A DNA stretch of 55,402 nucleotides from contig NZ_JAKRYL010000028.1 of assembly GCF_023555415.1 (NCBI RefSeq), positions 1 through 55,402 of the forward strand, written 5' to 3'. The position numbers and the translations under genes are program-made. The notes under the pieces are model-generated. The model saw only the letters and a program-made list of their open reading frames with translations. It did not search any database and had not been told where the DNA came from. Origin of the DNA: Halalkalibacter alkaliphilus (GTDB lineage Bacteria; Bacillota; Bacilli; Bacillales; Bacillaceae_D). Of the stretch, positions 23,717 through 31,942 are shown piece after piece. Every line of letters begins with the position of its first letter. Position 1 is the stretch's first letter.

Positions 23717-23968
23717 TTATATCCCTTTCTCCATAATTTCACGTACCTCATTTAATCGTTTCTGTGCCTCCTCTAAGCGAGGGTCTTGATCTTCGGTTAC
23801 AAGTTGATCGAATTCACCTTGTAAATCACCTAGCTCTTTTTGAATGAATGCGTATTCTGTCGGATCGTTTTCGCGAATCATTTTTACTTCCATCAATTCT
23901 GTTAGTGCGCGATCAATTAAATTTTGTACCCGATATAAACACTCTTCAATATAATCCTCAGATGCCAT
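23717..23968 (-). CDS. Small helical protein (DUF2524-like)
   Basis: An 83-residue acidic, wholly helical and probably coiled-coil protein (DYIEECLYRVQNLIDRALTEL..., later RLEEAQKRLNEVREIMEKG). The pattern is reminiscent of the YtzC/DUF2524 group of small Bacillus proteins, but the match is by eye and tentative. No membrane or signal segment. RBS AAAGGAGAA before ATG. Divergent from helD. No function can be given. Confidence 0.6.
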   Translation of the reverse strand: MASEDYIEECLYRVQNLIDRALTELMEVKMIRENDPTEYAFIQKELGDLQGEFDQLVTEDQDPRLEEAQKRLNEVREIMEKGI

Positions 23969-24120
23969 AATTTTCTCCTTTTTCCTGTATGATTTATGTA
24001 ACTATTATTTACGTCAATGTTACCCTTTTATACGGAAAGAAAAGAGGATACATGCATATCCTTATTGAAATATGTATATACCAGCTAGTAAGCAATAATA
24101 TGTGGTTGAGGAGTGGGCAA

Positions 24121-26412
24121 ATGAGTCGCAACGAATGGCAAGAGGAACAACAACGAGTCAATTTTGTTGTTGAAGAAGTAAAAAAAAGAGAAATAGAGCT
24201 AAAAGAAAAATTAGGGGATGTTAAAGCAGACGTCCTTGACATCCGTAAGAGATTTTGGGATGACGTTACTGTTAACTTTGATACTGCTGATGATGCAGCA
24301 GAGACACATGCTAGCATTAAACAACAGGCAGAACTTATGTCTGAAAGAGAAAGAAGTCATCAGCATGATATAAAACAATTGAAAAGTTTACATAAGCTAA
24401 AGGAGTCTCCTTATTTCGGGAGAATTGATTTTTTAGAAGAAGGGGAAACAGAGGCGGAATCTGTGTATATCGGCACGGCATCCTTCGTCGATAAAAACGG
24501 TGTGGATTTTTACGTCTATGATTGGCGTGCTCCCATTTCTAGTTTGTATTATGATTATGGACCTGGACCGGGTTCGTATGAAACTCCAACTGGACTCATC
24601 TCGGGAGAAATAAATGTAAAAAAACAGTATATTATTCGTCAAGGGTGTATTGAGCATATGTTTAATACGGGAATTACTATTGGAGATGAGATGCTTCAGG
24701 AAGTTTTAGGCGGCCGATCGGATTCCCAAATGAAGAACATTGTTGCTACCATTCAGAAAGAACAGAATCAGATCATTCGTAATGATAGAGGAAAGCTGTT
24801 AATTGTGCAAGGTGTTGCTGGTAGTGGGAAAACATCGGCAGCGTTGCAACGTGTTGCTTACTTGCTTTATCGCTTCAGAAATACACTTGACGCTGATCAA
24901 ATTGTGTTGTTTTCACCCAATCCTTTATTCAACAGCTATATTTCAACCGTGTTGCCGGAACTTGGGGAAGAAAATATGCAACAAACGACATTTCAAGATT
25001 ATTTAGATTTTCGATTAGGTGATGAATGGAAGCTTGAAGATCCTTTTAATCAGATTGAATATGTCTTATCAGCGAGAAATGACCAGGAATATCAAGAAAA
25101 AATTGAGAGTATAAAATTGAAATCTTCATTAAACTATATGCAAATAATGGATGACTTCATCGTTTCGCTTGAAAAAGGTGGGCTTGTGTTTAAAGATGTT
25201 ATTTTTAAAGGGCAAACATTGATTTCAAAAGAAAAGATTAATCACTATTTTTACGAGTTAGATGATACAGTGTCGATTCCTAATCGTTTTCAAATGGTTG
25301 TTGAGATTCTTTTGAAGGAGGTTAGAAAAGTTGAGCTCAAAGAGCGGGAACAGGAATGGGTTGAACAAGAAATTGATCTTCTCGATAATGAAGTTTTAAT
25401 GAAGGTTCATCATAAAGTTGAGAAAGAAAAAAAGAAGGATTCGGATTCGTTTTATGAATACGAACGAGAACAAGAAATATTACGAGCACTTGTCGTTAAG
25501 AGAAGATTTAAAAAAGTGAAAGAAGATATAAGCAAACTTCGGTTTATTGATGTTCCTTCAATCTATTTGAATTTATTGAAAAAAAGTTTACCTGTGAAGC
25601 AGCAAGATCAATCAATGGATAAAATTAGGCAAGCTATTTTCCCGTATGAGGATGCAACACCTTATTTATATTTGAAAGGAAAGCTTGAAGGATTTCAAGT
25701 AAATACAAATATACGTCATGTATTTATTGACGAAGCTCAAGATTATTCACCCTTTCAGTTTGCTTTTATTAAAAATATGTTTCCACGAGCAAAGCTTACT
25801 GTATTAGGTGATAAAAACCAATCCATTTATGCGCATTCAAAAATTAGTAGCTTTTCGGCTTTGGAATCACTATATGATGAAGCGGAAATCGAAAGATATG
25901 AGTTAACACAGAGCTATAGATCTACAAAACAAATTATTAATTTCGCAAAACAAATAATTGATGCAGATATTGAGCCATTTAATCGAGAAGGCGAGAAGCC
26001 GAAATGTTGGAAAACGGATTCTTATGACCACATGAATGAAACGCTAATTGACCGAATTGAGGAGCTAAAAAAATCATATTCAACTATAGCGATTATTTGT
26101 AAAACAGCGTTGGAAAGTGAAACTTTATATGATGAGATCAGAGAAAAACTCGACGTCCGTTTAATGAAGAAAGATTCAACTGGCTATGAATCAACAGTTC
26201 TAATTATTCCATCTTATTTAGCTAAAGGGGTAGAATTTGATGCTGTTGTTGTCTATAATGCTTCTCAGTCTTCATATAACAAAGAGACGGAGCGCAAACT
26301 GTTGTATACGGTTTGTACTCGAGCTATGCATTCATTAGATTTACTGTATGTTAAAGAGATAAGTACTCTTTTATCAGCTATTTCGAATGAAACATATGTT
26401 CAGTGTCCCTGA
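24121..26412 (+). CDS. helD: HelD, UvrD/Rep-type helicase that recycles RNA polymerase
   Basis: A 763-residue superfamily 1 ATPase closely patterned on B. subtilis HelD, which binds RNA polymerase, strips it from nucleic acid and helps recycling. The N-terminal coiled-coil arm (QEEQQRVNFVVEEVKKRE) leads to VTVNFDTADDAAETHASIKQQAEL. Walker A is VAGSGKTSAALQRVAYLLY (around 231-249), Walker B is FIDEAQDYSPFQ (around 537), and motifs LTQSYRST and LAKGVEFDAVVVYN follow. The frame extends upstream to 23989, but GAGGAG before the ATG at 24121 and family alignment fix the start. Stand-alone, divergent from the small gene on its left. Confidence 0.88.
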   Translation: MSRNEWQEEQQRVNFVVEEVKKREIELKEKLGDVKADVLDIRKRFWDDVTVNFDTADDAAETHASIKQQAELMSERERSHQHDIKQLKSLHKLKESPYFGRIDFLEEGETEAESVYIGTASFVDKNGVDFYVYDWRAPISSLYYDYGPGPGSYETPTGLISGEINVKKQYIIRQGCIEHMFNTGITIGDEMLQEVLGGRSDSQMKNIVATIQKEQNQIIRNDRGKLLIVQGVAGSGKTSAALQRVAYLLYRFRNTLDADQIVLFSPNPLFNSYISTVLPELGEENMQQTTFQDYLDFRLGDEWKLEDPFNQIEYVLSARNDQEYQEKIESIKLKSSLNYMQIMDDFIVSLEKGGLVFKDVIFKGQTLISKEKINHYFYELDDTVSIPNRFQMVVEILLKEVRKVELKEREQEWVEQEIDLLDNEVLMKVHHKVEKEKKKDSDSFYEYEREQEILRALVVKRRFKKVKEDISKLRFIDVPSIYLNLLKKSLPVKQQDQSMDKIRQAIFPYEDATPYLYLKGKLEGFQVNTNIRHVFIDEAQDYSPFQFAFIKNMFPRAKLTVLGDKNQSIYAHSKISSFSALESLYDEAEIERYELTQSYRSTKQIINFAKQIIDADIEPFNREGEKPKCWKTDSYDHMNETLIDRIEELKKSYSTIAIICKTALESETLYDEIREKLDVRLMKKDSTGYESTVLIIPSYLAKGVEFDAVVVYNASQSSYNKETERKLLYTVCTRAMHSLDLLYVKEISTLLSAISNETYVQCP

Positions 26413-26468
26413 GTCAATTTATTTTAATTTTTGCGAGAAATGGTAGATAATGAAAATAGGAGGGGATC

Positions 26469-27302
26469 ATGATGGTGACAAGTTTACAGTCTACAGTAAC
26501 ATTACATAATGGTGTACAGATGCCTTGGTTTGGATTAGGTGTTTTTCAAGTGAGTGATGGTCAAGAGGTTGTTGATTCGGTTTTAGCTGCGATTAAAGCA
26601 GGTTATCGCAGTATCGATACTGCTGCTATTTATGGGAATGAAGAGGGGGTTGGCCAAGCAATCAAGGAATCTGGTGTTGATCGCAGTGACCTTTTCATTA
26701 CATCAAAAGTGTGGAATGCTGATCAAGGATATGAAACAACATTAAAAGCATTTGACACAAGTTTGCAGAAGCTCGGTCTTGATTATTTAGACCTATATTT
26801 GATTCATTGGCCAACAGCTGGCAAATACAAGGACACATGGAAAGCTCTAGAGAAGCTTTATAGTGAAGGCCGTGTAAAAGCAATTGGTGTAAGTAATTTT
26901 CATGTTCATCACCTAGAAGACTTACTGAAGGATGCTGCTATCAAACCAATGGTTAATCAAGTTGAGTATCATCCACATTTAGCTCAAATAGAGTTACGAG
27001 CTTTTTGTAAAGAACAAGGGATTCAATTAGAGGCATGGTCACCACTAAAGCAAGGGGAGCTTTTAACTAACGATACGATCAATGCTATTGCAACAAAATA
27101 TGGGAAATCAGCTGCACAAGTAATTTTACGATGGGATTTGCAAAATGAGGTAGTTACCATTCCAAAATCCGCGAAAGAACAACGGATTATCGATAATGCA
27201 AATATTTTTGATTTTGCGTTAGCAGAAGAAGACATGGAAGCAATAAATCGATTAAATAAGGATGAACGTGTAGGACCAGACCCTGATAACTTTAATTTTT
27301 AA
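26469..27302 (+). CDS. Aldo/keto reductase (YtbE/YvgN-like)
   Basis: A 277-residue NADPH-dependent TIM-barrel reductase. The catalytic tetrad is visible: Asp and Tyr in IDTAAIYGNE, Lys in TSKVWN, His in YLIHWP. The C-terminal cofactor segment is VVTIPKSAKEQRI. It matches Bacillus YtbE/YvgN, which reduce methylglyoxal and other aldehydes. RBS AGGAGGGG with ATG at 26469 or 26472. Followed by a terminator and a second, different aldo/keto reductase gene. Confidence 0.88.
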   Translation: MMVTSLQSTVTLHNGVQMPWFGLGVFQVSDGQEVVDSVLAAIKAGYRSIDTAAIYGNEEGVGQAIKESGVDRSDLFITSKVWNADQGYETTLKAFDTSLQKLGLDYLDLYLIHWPTAGKYKDTWKALEKLYSEGRVKAIGVSNFHVHHLEDLLKDAAIKPMVNQVEYHPHLAQIELRAFCKEQGIQLEAWSPLKQGELLTNDTINAIATKYGKSAAQVILRWDLQNEVVTIPKSAKEQRIIDNANIFDFALAEEDMEAINRLNKDERVGPDPDNFNF

Positions 27303-27312
27303 TAGGCCAAAT

Positions 27313-27347
27313 AGAGAAAAAAGGGTTTTCCTGGCCCTTTTTTCTCT
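27313..27347 (+). terminator. Intrinsic terminator between the two aldo/keto reductases
   Basis: Perfect 13-bp stem AGAGAAAAAAGGG / CCCTTTTTTCTCT; its right arm supplies the T run. Confidence 0.85.
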
Positions 27348-27371
27348 AATATTGATAAGGAGGAGAGATTT

Positions 27372-28355
27372 ATGAAATATCGTCAATTAGGGGATACAGA
27401 TTTAAAAGTGAGTGAGTTAAGTTTTGGTACGTGGGCGATTGGTGGTTCATGGGGAAAATCGAACGACCAAGAAGCTGTACTAGGTTTAGAACATGCGATG
27501 GATGCTGGAGTGAACTTCTTTGATACAGCAGATGTCTATGGGGATGGCCACGCAGAAGAATTGCTAGGTAGAGCAACAAAAGGCAAGGAAAATCAAATCT
27601 ATATTGCTACGAAGTTTTGTAGAGCAGGGGACATTCATGATTTAGAAACTTACTCGGAAAAAAGTGTTAGAGCTTATTGTGAAGCGAGCTTGAAGCGCTT
27701 ACAAAGGGAGAGAATTGATTTATTCCAAATTCATTGCCCTCCATTTGAAATTATCAAACATGGAGGAGTATTTGAAGTGTTAGATCAGCTTCAACAAGAA
27801 GGGAAGATTCGTCACTACGGAGTGAGCGTAGAAACTGTTGAAGAAGGGCTATACTGCTTGGATATTCCTAATGTGAAAGCATTACAAGTCATTTTCAATA
27901 TGTTAAGACAAAAGCCATTATATGAGCTCTTTCCAAAAGCTTCAAAAAAAGGAGTCGGAATTTTAGCTCGTGTTCCATTAGCAAGTGGACTATTAACTGG
28001 GAAGTTTACGAAAGGTGCTAGCTTTGCAGAAGATGATCATCGAAATTTTAATCGAGATGGGGCAGCCTTTAATGTCGGGGAGACGTTTGGTGGACTTGAA
28101 TTTAACAAAGGTGTTGAGTTAAGCAATGAACTAAAATGGACCGAAGAAGGCCGCGGGAATATGACAAGAGCTGCATTACGTTATATTCTTGATCAAGATT
28201 CTATTACTTGTGCAATTCCGGGATTTAAAACTGTCAAACAAGTAGAAGATAGCTTGCAAGCTGTGAACGTTCCATCATTTAGTAATGAAGAGTTAGCAAA
28301 ATTAGAAGATTTTTATCAAAGTGAGGTTCATTCCCACATTCGTGGTGTATATTAG
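27372..28355 (+). CDS. Aldo/keto reductase (YqkF/general stress type)
   Basis: A 327-residue aldo/keto reductase of a subfamily distinct from the preceding gene: MKYRQLGDTDLKVSELSFGTW at the start, NFFDTADVYGDGHAEELLG (Asp, Tyr), ATKFC (Lys) and FQIHCPP (His). The C-terminal CAIPGFKTVKQVEDS binds the cofactor. Proteins like this reduce carbonyls with NADPH; B. subtilis relatives include IolS and YhdN. RBS AGGAGGAGAG before ATG. It has a separate leader from the upstream reductase because of the terminator between them, though only 25 bases remain for a promoter, so read-through may matter. Confidence 0.85.
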   Translation: MKYRQLGDTDLKVSELSFGTWAIGGSWGKSNDQEAVLGLEHAMDAGVNFFDTADVYGDGHAEELLGRATKGKENQIYIATKFCRAGDIHDLETYSEKSVRAYCEASLKRLQRERIDLFQIHCPPFEIIKHGGVFEVLDQLQQEGKIRHYGVSVETVEEGLYCLDIPNVKALQVIFNMLRQKPLYELFPKASKKGVGILARVPLASGLLTGKFTKGASFAEDDHRNFNRDGAAFNVGETFGGLEFNKGVELSNELKWTEEGRGNMTRAALRYILDQDSITCAIPGFKTVKQVEDSLQAVNVPSFSNEELAKLEDFYQSEVHSHIRGVY

Positions 28356-28457
28356 TGAACGGCATCAAAGTTTTCATACCTAAATGACAAATTCATGTAT
28401 CGTTTTATCAAACCTAGAGACAATAAAATTGTAAAACATAATTCTCGGAGGTTAGAA

Positions 28458-29090
28458 ATGAAACGATTACATGTATTAATGGTAGCTGTTGTTCTTATGT
28501 CGATGTTTTCTATTCAACCTGCTGCAAATGCTGAGGTAAAAATGTTTAATGAGCCACCTTTTTCTCACTATAAGGTGTCACGCGGGGATACGTTTTGGTT
28601 TATTGCCAAACGATATGGATTAGATTATCGTGAACTAATGAGATTAAATCCGGATGTGGTACCTACAAACATGCATGTTGGGGAAGTCATTCGCTTGAAG
28701 CCGGAAGCTTCTCATCATAGCGCATTTGAAGATCAAGTCGTGTCTTTAGTGAATCAAGAAAGAAGACAGCGTGGCTTAAATCCAGTGCAGCACAGAGCGG
28801 ATGTCAAAAATGTAGCACATAAAAAAGCTCAGGATATGATTAATTCAAATTACTTCTCTCATAATAGTCCAAATTATGGTTCACCATTTGATATGTTGCG
28901 TACGTTTGGAATCAGTTACCAAGCAGCGGGTGAAAATATTGCTAAAGGGCAAACAACCCCTGAACAAGTGATGAGGGATTGGATGAACTCCCCTGGTCAT
29001 AGACAAAATATTTTAAACCCACAATACGATACAATTGGTGTTGGATTTTATCATGGTGCGTGGGTACAAATGTTTATTAAAGCTAGGTAG
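28458..29090 (+). CDS. Secreted LysM-CAP domain protein (YkwD/SafA-like)
   Basis: A 210-residue exported protein. A signal peptide (MKRLHVLMVAVVLMSMFS..., probable cut after AANA) is followed by one LysM motif (about 36-80: YKVSRGDTFWFIAKRYGLDY...VGEVIRL) that binds peptidoglycan, and a CAP/SCP domain (about 88-210) with VNQERRQRGLNPVQ, SHNSPNYGSPFDML, AGENIAKGQ and WMNSPGHRQNIL. Such proteins are common in spore-formers, on the cell wall or spore cortex. The CAP fold's catalytic activity is unclear. ATG 28458 chosen for CGGAGG; the earlier in-frame ATG at 28395 would spoil the signal peptide. Confidence 0.88.
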   Translation: MKRLHVLMVAVVLMSMFSIQPAANAEVKMFNEPPFSHYKVSRGDTFWFIAKRYGLDYRELMRLNPDVVPTNMHVGEVIRLKPEASHHSAFEDQVVSLVNQERRQRGLNPVQHRADVKNVAHKKAQDMINSNYFSHNSPNYGSPFDMLRTFGISYQAAGENIAKGQTTPEQVMRDWMNSPGHRQNILNPQYDTIGVGFYHGAWVQMFIKAR

Positions 29091-29122
29091 TTCTTTTTTA
29101 GAAACTAAAAATGTAAAAAGGC

Positions 29123-29167
29123 AAGGTGTCTTAAGAGAATGCTTATTCTATAAGACACCTTCTTTTG
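29123..29167 (+). terminator. Intrinsic terminator after the LysM-CAP gene
   Basis: AAGGTGTCTTA / TAAGACACCTT with an inner AGAAT / ATTCT stem, followed by TCTTTTGG. Confidence 0.8.
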
Positions 29168-29246
29168 GTGTGATCTTGATTGAAAAGAGGAGATTATTAA
29201 AGAAATAGCGAAATAAGAGAAGAAATGATTATAACGGAGGGATGCT

Positions 29247-29942
29247 ATGTTTGTAGCGATTGAGCCTAATAGCTTTCTTTTTAACTTAGCTATTGCAACG
29301 ATATTATGTACTGTTATTGGGATAGAAAGAGAATTAAAAAGGAAGCCTTTAGGGCTAAAAACATGTTTAGTCATTGGAATTATGAGTTGTTTGCTCACTT
29401 TTGTTTCAATTGCTGGTGCCGAAAACTATGCTGCTGCCCATAGCAAACCAATGGATCCGTTACGACTTGCAGCACAAATTGTTTCTGGAATTGGCTTTCT
29501 AGGAGCTGGTGTCATACTGAGAAGAAATAATGACATGATTTCAGGTCTGACAACAGCGGCGATGATTTGGGGAGCTGGCGGCATTGGTATTGCATGCGGA
29601 GCAGGTTTTTGGATAGAAGCGATTGTTGCAACAGTTCTTTTGCTCATAAGTGTTGAGTTTTTGCCATTTCTTTTTAAATTTATCGGACCAAAAGCGCTAA
29701 GGCAAAAGGAAATAAAAGTGAAAATAACGGTTAGCTCTGCAGAGAAACTTACATTTATTCTAAAAGAATTGAAAGAGAACCAAATGAAAGCTAGGAAAGT
29801 CAGGGTAAAAGATTTGGGCGATTCAGATTTACAACAAATGGAATTACTATTGTTAGTCGATGAGAAGATTTATACGACTGATATTTATTTTGCATTAAAG
29901 AAAATGCAGTATGTTAATGGGGTGGAGCTTGAATCGAGGTAA
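29247..29942 (+). CDS. MgtC/SapB family membrane protein
   Basis: A 231-residue protein with about four to five N-terminal transmembrane helices containing the MgtC signatures IGIERELKRKPLGLKTC and VSGIGFLGAGVILRR, plus TTAAMIWGAGGIGIACG. A cytoplasmic C-terminal ACT-like domain follows (residues about 145-231). MgtC proteins help survival at low Mg2+ in pathogens by modulating membrane ATPases. The Bacillus relative is YhiD/SapB-like and poorly understood. RBS CGGAGGG before ATG. Stand-alone gene; no Mg2+ riboswitch is seen upstream. Confidence 0.88.
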   Translation: MFVAIEPNSFLFNLAIATILCTVIGIERELKRKPLGLKTCLVIGIMSCLLTFVSIAGAENYAAAHSKPMDPLRLAAQIVSGIGFLGAGVILRRNNDMISGLTTAAMIWGAGGIGIACGAGFWIEAIVATVLLLISVEFLPFLFKFIGPKALRQKEIKVKITVSSAEKLTFILKELKENQMKARKVRVKDLGDSDLQQMELLLLVDEKIYTTDIYFALKKMQYVNGVELESR

Positions 29943-30077
29943 GATGCCGATTACAACGTGCACCTTTTTTCTAATTACTGAAATCGCCTTCTTAGGGCAT
30001 AAGAGGAGCTAATCGGTTTCTAGTTAAAAAAGAGGAAAATAAACATAAAAAGCTCCTTAGCTTTTGCCCAATTCGAT

Positions 30078-30356
30078 TTACATGAAAAAGATCCTGAAAA
30101 TACTGATAACAACTGCAATGACACTAATTCCAGTTCCTGCTGACCATTTTATTAGCTGCAATTGCTGTTGCTGCATTTTGTTTTCCATTTCTTGTGCCAA
30201 AGCAAACTCTTTCTCAGACAAAATGCTATCGACAATTTCTGGGATGTCTTTTTGATTTAGTTGTTGTTCATTTGTTACACGAAGTGCCTCTATTTTTGCT
30301 TCTAATTCTTTTATTTTTAACTCTAATTCTTTCTGTTTTTTCTCCATATCATCCAT
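30078..30356 (-). CDS. Tail-anchored coiled-coil protein
   Basis: A 92-residue protein: residues about 3-65 are an almost uninterrupted coiled coil (EKKQKELELKIKELEAKIEAL... then Gln-rich MQQQQLQLIKW). The last 20 residues form a hydrophobic tail (AGTGISVIAVVISIFRIFFM), so it should insert in the membrane by its C-terminus. RBS GGAGG before ATG. I do not recognise a family. It sits in a group of small spore- or membrane-type genes. Function unknown; a scaffold role is possible. Confidence 0.65.
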   Translation of the reverse strand: MDDMEKKQKELELKIKELEAKIEALRVTNEQQLNQKDIPEIVDSILSEKEFALAQEMENKMQQQQLQLIKWSAGTGISVIAVVISIFRIFFM

Positions 30357-30551
30357 TGGATGACCTCCTCATAACCACTCTATTTATAGTTTATTCCTTC
30401 TGATTCTTTGTGCATGTATCAATACCTATAAAAGAATAAATAATTCGTGAAGAAATGATATACGAGGTCATTAGCCCAATCAAAACAAACTATTTAACAT
30501 AGGAATAGGATTGTGAAGTTTAGCTTTACGACATTGAAAGGAGTGTTAGAG

Positions 30552-30680
30552 ATGACAGAGGGATTTTCTCTAATCGTTGTATTATTTATTTTACTAGTAA
30601 TTGTGGGAGCGAGCTGGTTTGTTCCAGAATATACAACAGCTGCGCCAACATACGGATATGGATATGATTGTGGGTGCTAA
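30552..30680 (+). CDS. YjcZ family sporulation peptide
   Basis: A 42-residue peptide: a short N-terminus (MTEGFS), a hydrophobic helix (LIVVLFILLVIVGASWF) and a polar Tyr/Gly/Cys tail ending GYGYDCGC. The helix is that of the YjcZ family of tiny sporulation-associated proteins, where FALIVVLFILLIIVG is characteristic. This copy has an extended C-terminal tail with two cysteines. RBS AAAGGAG lies eight bases from the ATG. The role of YjcZ proteins is unknown. Confidence 0.7.
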   Translation: MTEGFSLIVVLFILLVIVGASWFVPEYTTAAPTYGYGYDCGC

Positions 30681-30727
30681 TGAATTATTAAATTGAGAAG
30701 CGTATAGGCTTTAAAATTTTAACAAAT

Positions 30728-30760
30728 AGATGAGGAGGGCACTTAAGCCCATCCTCATCT
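30728..30760. terminator. Hairpin terminator between convergent small genes
   Basis: AGATGAGGAGGGC / GCCCATCCTCATCT stem, loop ACTTAA; T-rich sequence follows on the minus strand. Confidence 0.65.
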
Positions 30761-30762
30761 TA

Positions 30763-31020
30763 TTAGATCCACCATAATGCTGCACCTAAAACAAAGCCTG
30801 TAATTGCAGCTAGTGCAATTGGAAATCCAAATCTTCGTCTGCCATATCCATATCCCCATCCATAACCGTAGCCAAAGCCCCTAAAATGAGAACTAGTCGG
30901 TTGAAGGTATACATGAGTGTCTGTAACATGAGTAATTCTTCCTGAGTATTTCTTTCCGTCTATACAAGTAATCGTTACATCTCTTCCTGTATAACGGCAA
31001 CAAAGTTCATAATATCCCAT
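30763..31020 (-). CDS. Small Gly/Tyr-rich membrane protein with SH3/LSM-like N-terminus
   Basis: An 85-residue protein with three parts. Residues 1-43 look like a small beta-barrel segment (GRDVTITCIDGKKYSGRITHVTDTHVYLQP). Residues about 46-63 are Gly/Tyr/Arg-rich (FGYGYGWGYGYGRRR). The C-terminal 20 residues form a membrane helix (IALAAITGFVLGAALWWI). Gly/Tyr-rich stretches are typical of spore coat or crust proteins, so a spore-surface role is possible but unproven. RBS GAAAGGAGAG before ATG. Convergent with the YjcZ peptide gene. Confidence 0.65.
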   Translation of the reverse strand: MGYYELCCRYTGRDVTITCIDGKKYSGRITHVTDTHVYLQPTSSHFRGFGYGYGWGYGYGRRRFGFPIALAAITGFVLGAALWWI

Positions 31021-31180
31021 TTGTTACTCTCCTTTCATAAAAATAACTTGTTCACTTTATTCTATTTTTCTAGAAGTGAGTTGTTTATTAATCGGCCTAG
31101 CATAAAGGAAAATACGCACCTATCCTAAAGCACAAGTCAATATCCAATTCATACAATACAAAAAAGAGGAGGAAGGAAAA

Positions 31181-31885
31181 ATGGATGATTATAGCTATGT
31201 AGATTTTCTTTGTGAAATCGGGATCGGAAGTGCTCATCCAGGTGGAGTGGATCGTACAAAGTACATTTTTCAGAAAGAGCTAGTTAAGAAAGAGATGAAA
31301 GTATTAGATGTTGGATGCGGGACAGGTGATACAGCACTATTTTTAAGAGAAGCTTTTCATTGCAAGGTTGACACAATTGAAAATCATTCTAGGATGATTG
31401 AAACAATCCAAAAAAAGTGTAAAGAAGTAGGGACAACAATAAACGTGGTCGAAGGGTCAGTGGAACAGATGCCTTTTTCTAATAACACATATGATTACAT
31501 TATTTGTGAATCAGTACTAGCCTTTGTCGATGCAAATCAAGCATTAGAGGAATGTTACAGAGTTCTAAAAGACAAAGGAATTCTAATTTTAAACGAAATG
31601 TCGCTTGTACAATCATTAAATGAAAATGAGCTCAATCGCTTTAAAGGATTTTATCAACTACAAGAATGTAATACAGAAAATCAATGGAAAGAAAAGCTTG
31701 AGCAAACAGGATTCACGAAAATAGATTCATTATTGAATTCTACTACTATAGAAAGCCAACCGATTGAAATTTCACTTTCTCCGAATATTGATCCAAAATT
31801 ATTAGACATGTTAGATGAGCATCAACGATTGCAACAAGAATTAGATGGGAAGGTAGGGAGTATTGTATTAAGGTGTCAAAAATAA
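31181..31885 (+). CDS. Class I SAM-dependent methyltransferase
   Basis: A 234-residue methyltransferase with the Rossmann-type motif I VLDVGCGTGDTALFLRE (residues about 44-60), the acidic end of beta-2 (DTIEN), MPFSNNTYDYIICESVLAF (motif II/post) and LKDKGILILNEM. It belongs to the UbiE/Methyltransf_11 type. The substrate cannot be inferred. RBS GAGGAGGAAG before ATG. Monocistronic, closed by a very strong hairpin. Confidence 0.82.
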   Translation: MDDYSYVDFLCEIGIGSAHPGGVDRTKYIFQKELVKKEMKVLDVGCGTGDTALFLREAFHCKVDTIENHSRMIETIQKKCKEVGTTINVVEGSVEQMPFSNNTYDYIICESVLAFVDANQALEECYRVLKDKGILILNEMSLVQSLNENELNRFKGFYQLQECNTENQWKEKLEQTGFTKIDSLLNSTTIESQPIEISLSPNIDPKLLDMLDEHQRLQQELDGKVGSIVLRCQK

Positions 31886-31887
31886 CA

Positions 31888-31930
31888 GGATAACTCTAAC
31901 TGGTCGAATCGACTAGTTAGAGTTATCCCT
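31888..31930. terminator. Long bidirectional hairpin terminator
   Basis: GGATAACTCTAACT..GTCG / CGAC..AGTTAGAGTTATCC, close to 18 bp of stem between the convergent methyltransferase and LVIVD genes. The T run is weak (CCCTATCC), so it may also work by structure alone. Confidence 0.7.
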
Positions 31931-31942
31931 ATCCAGTACTAG

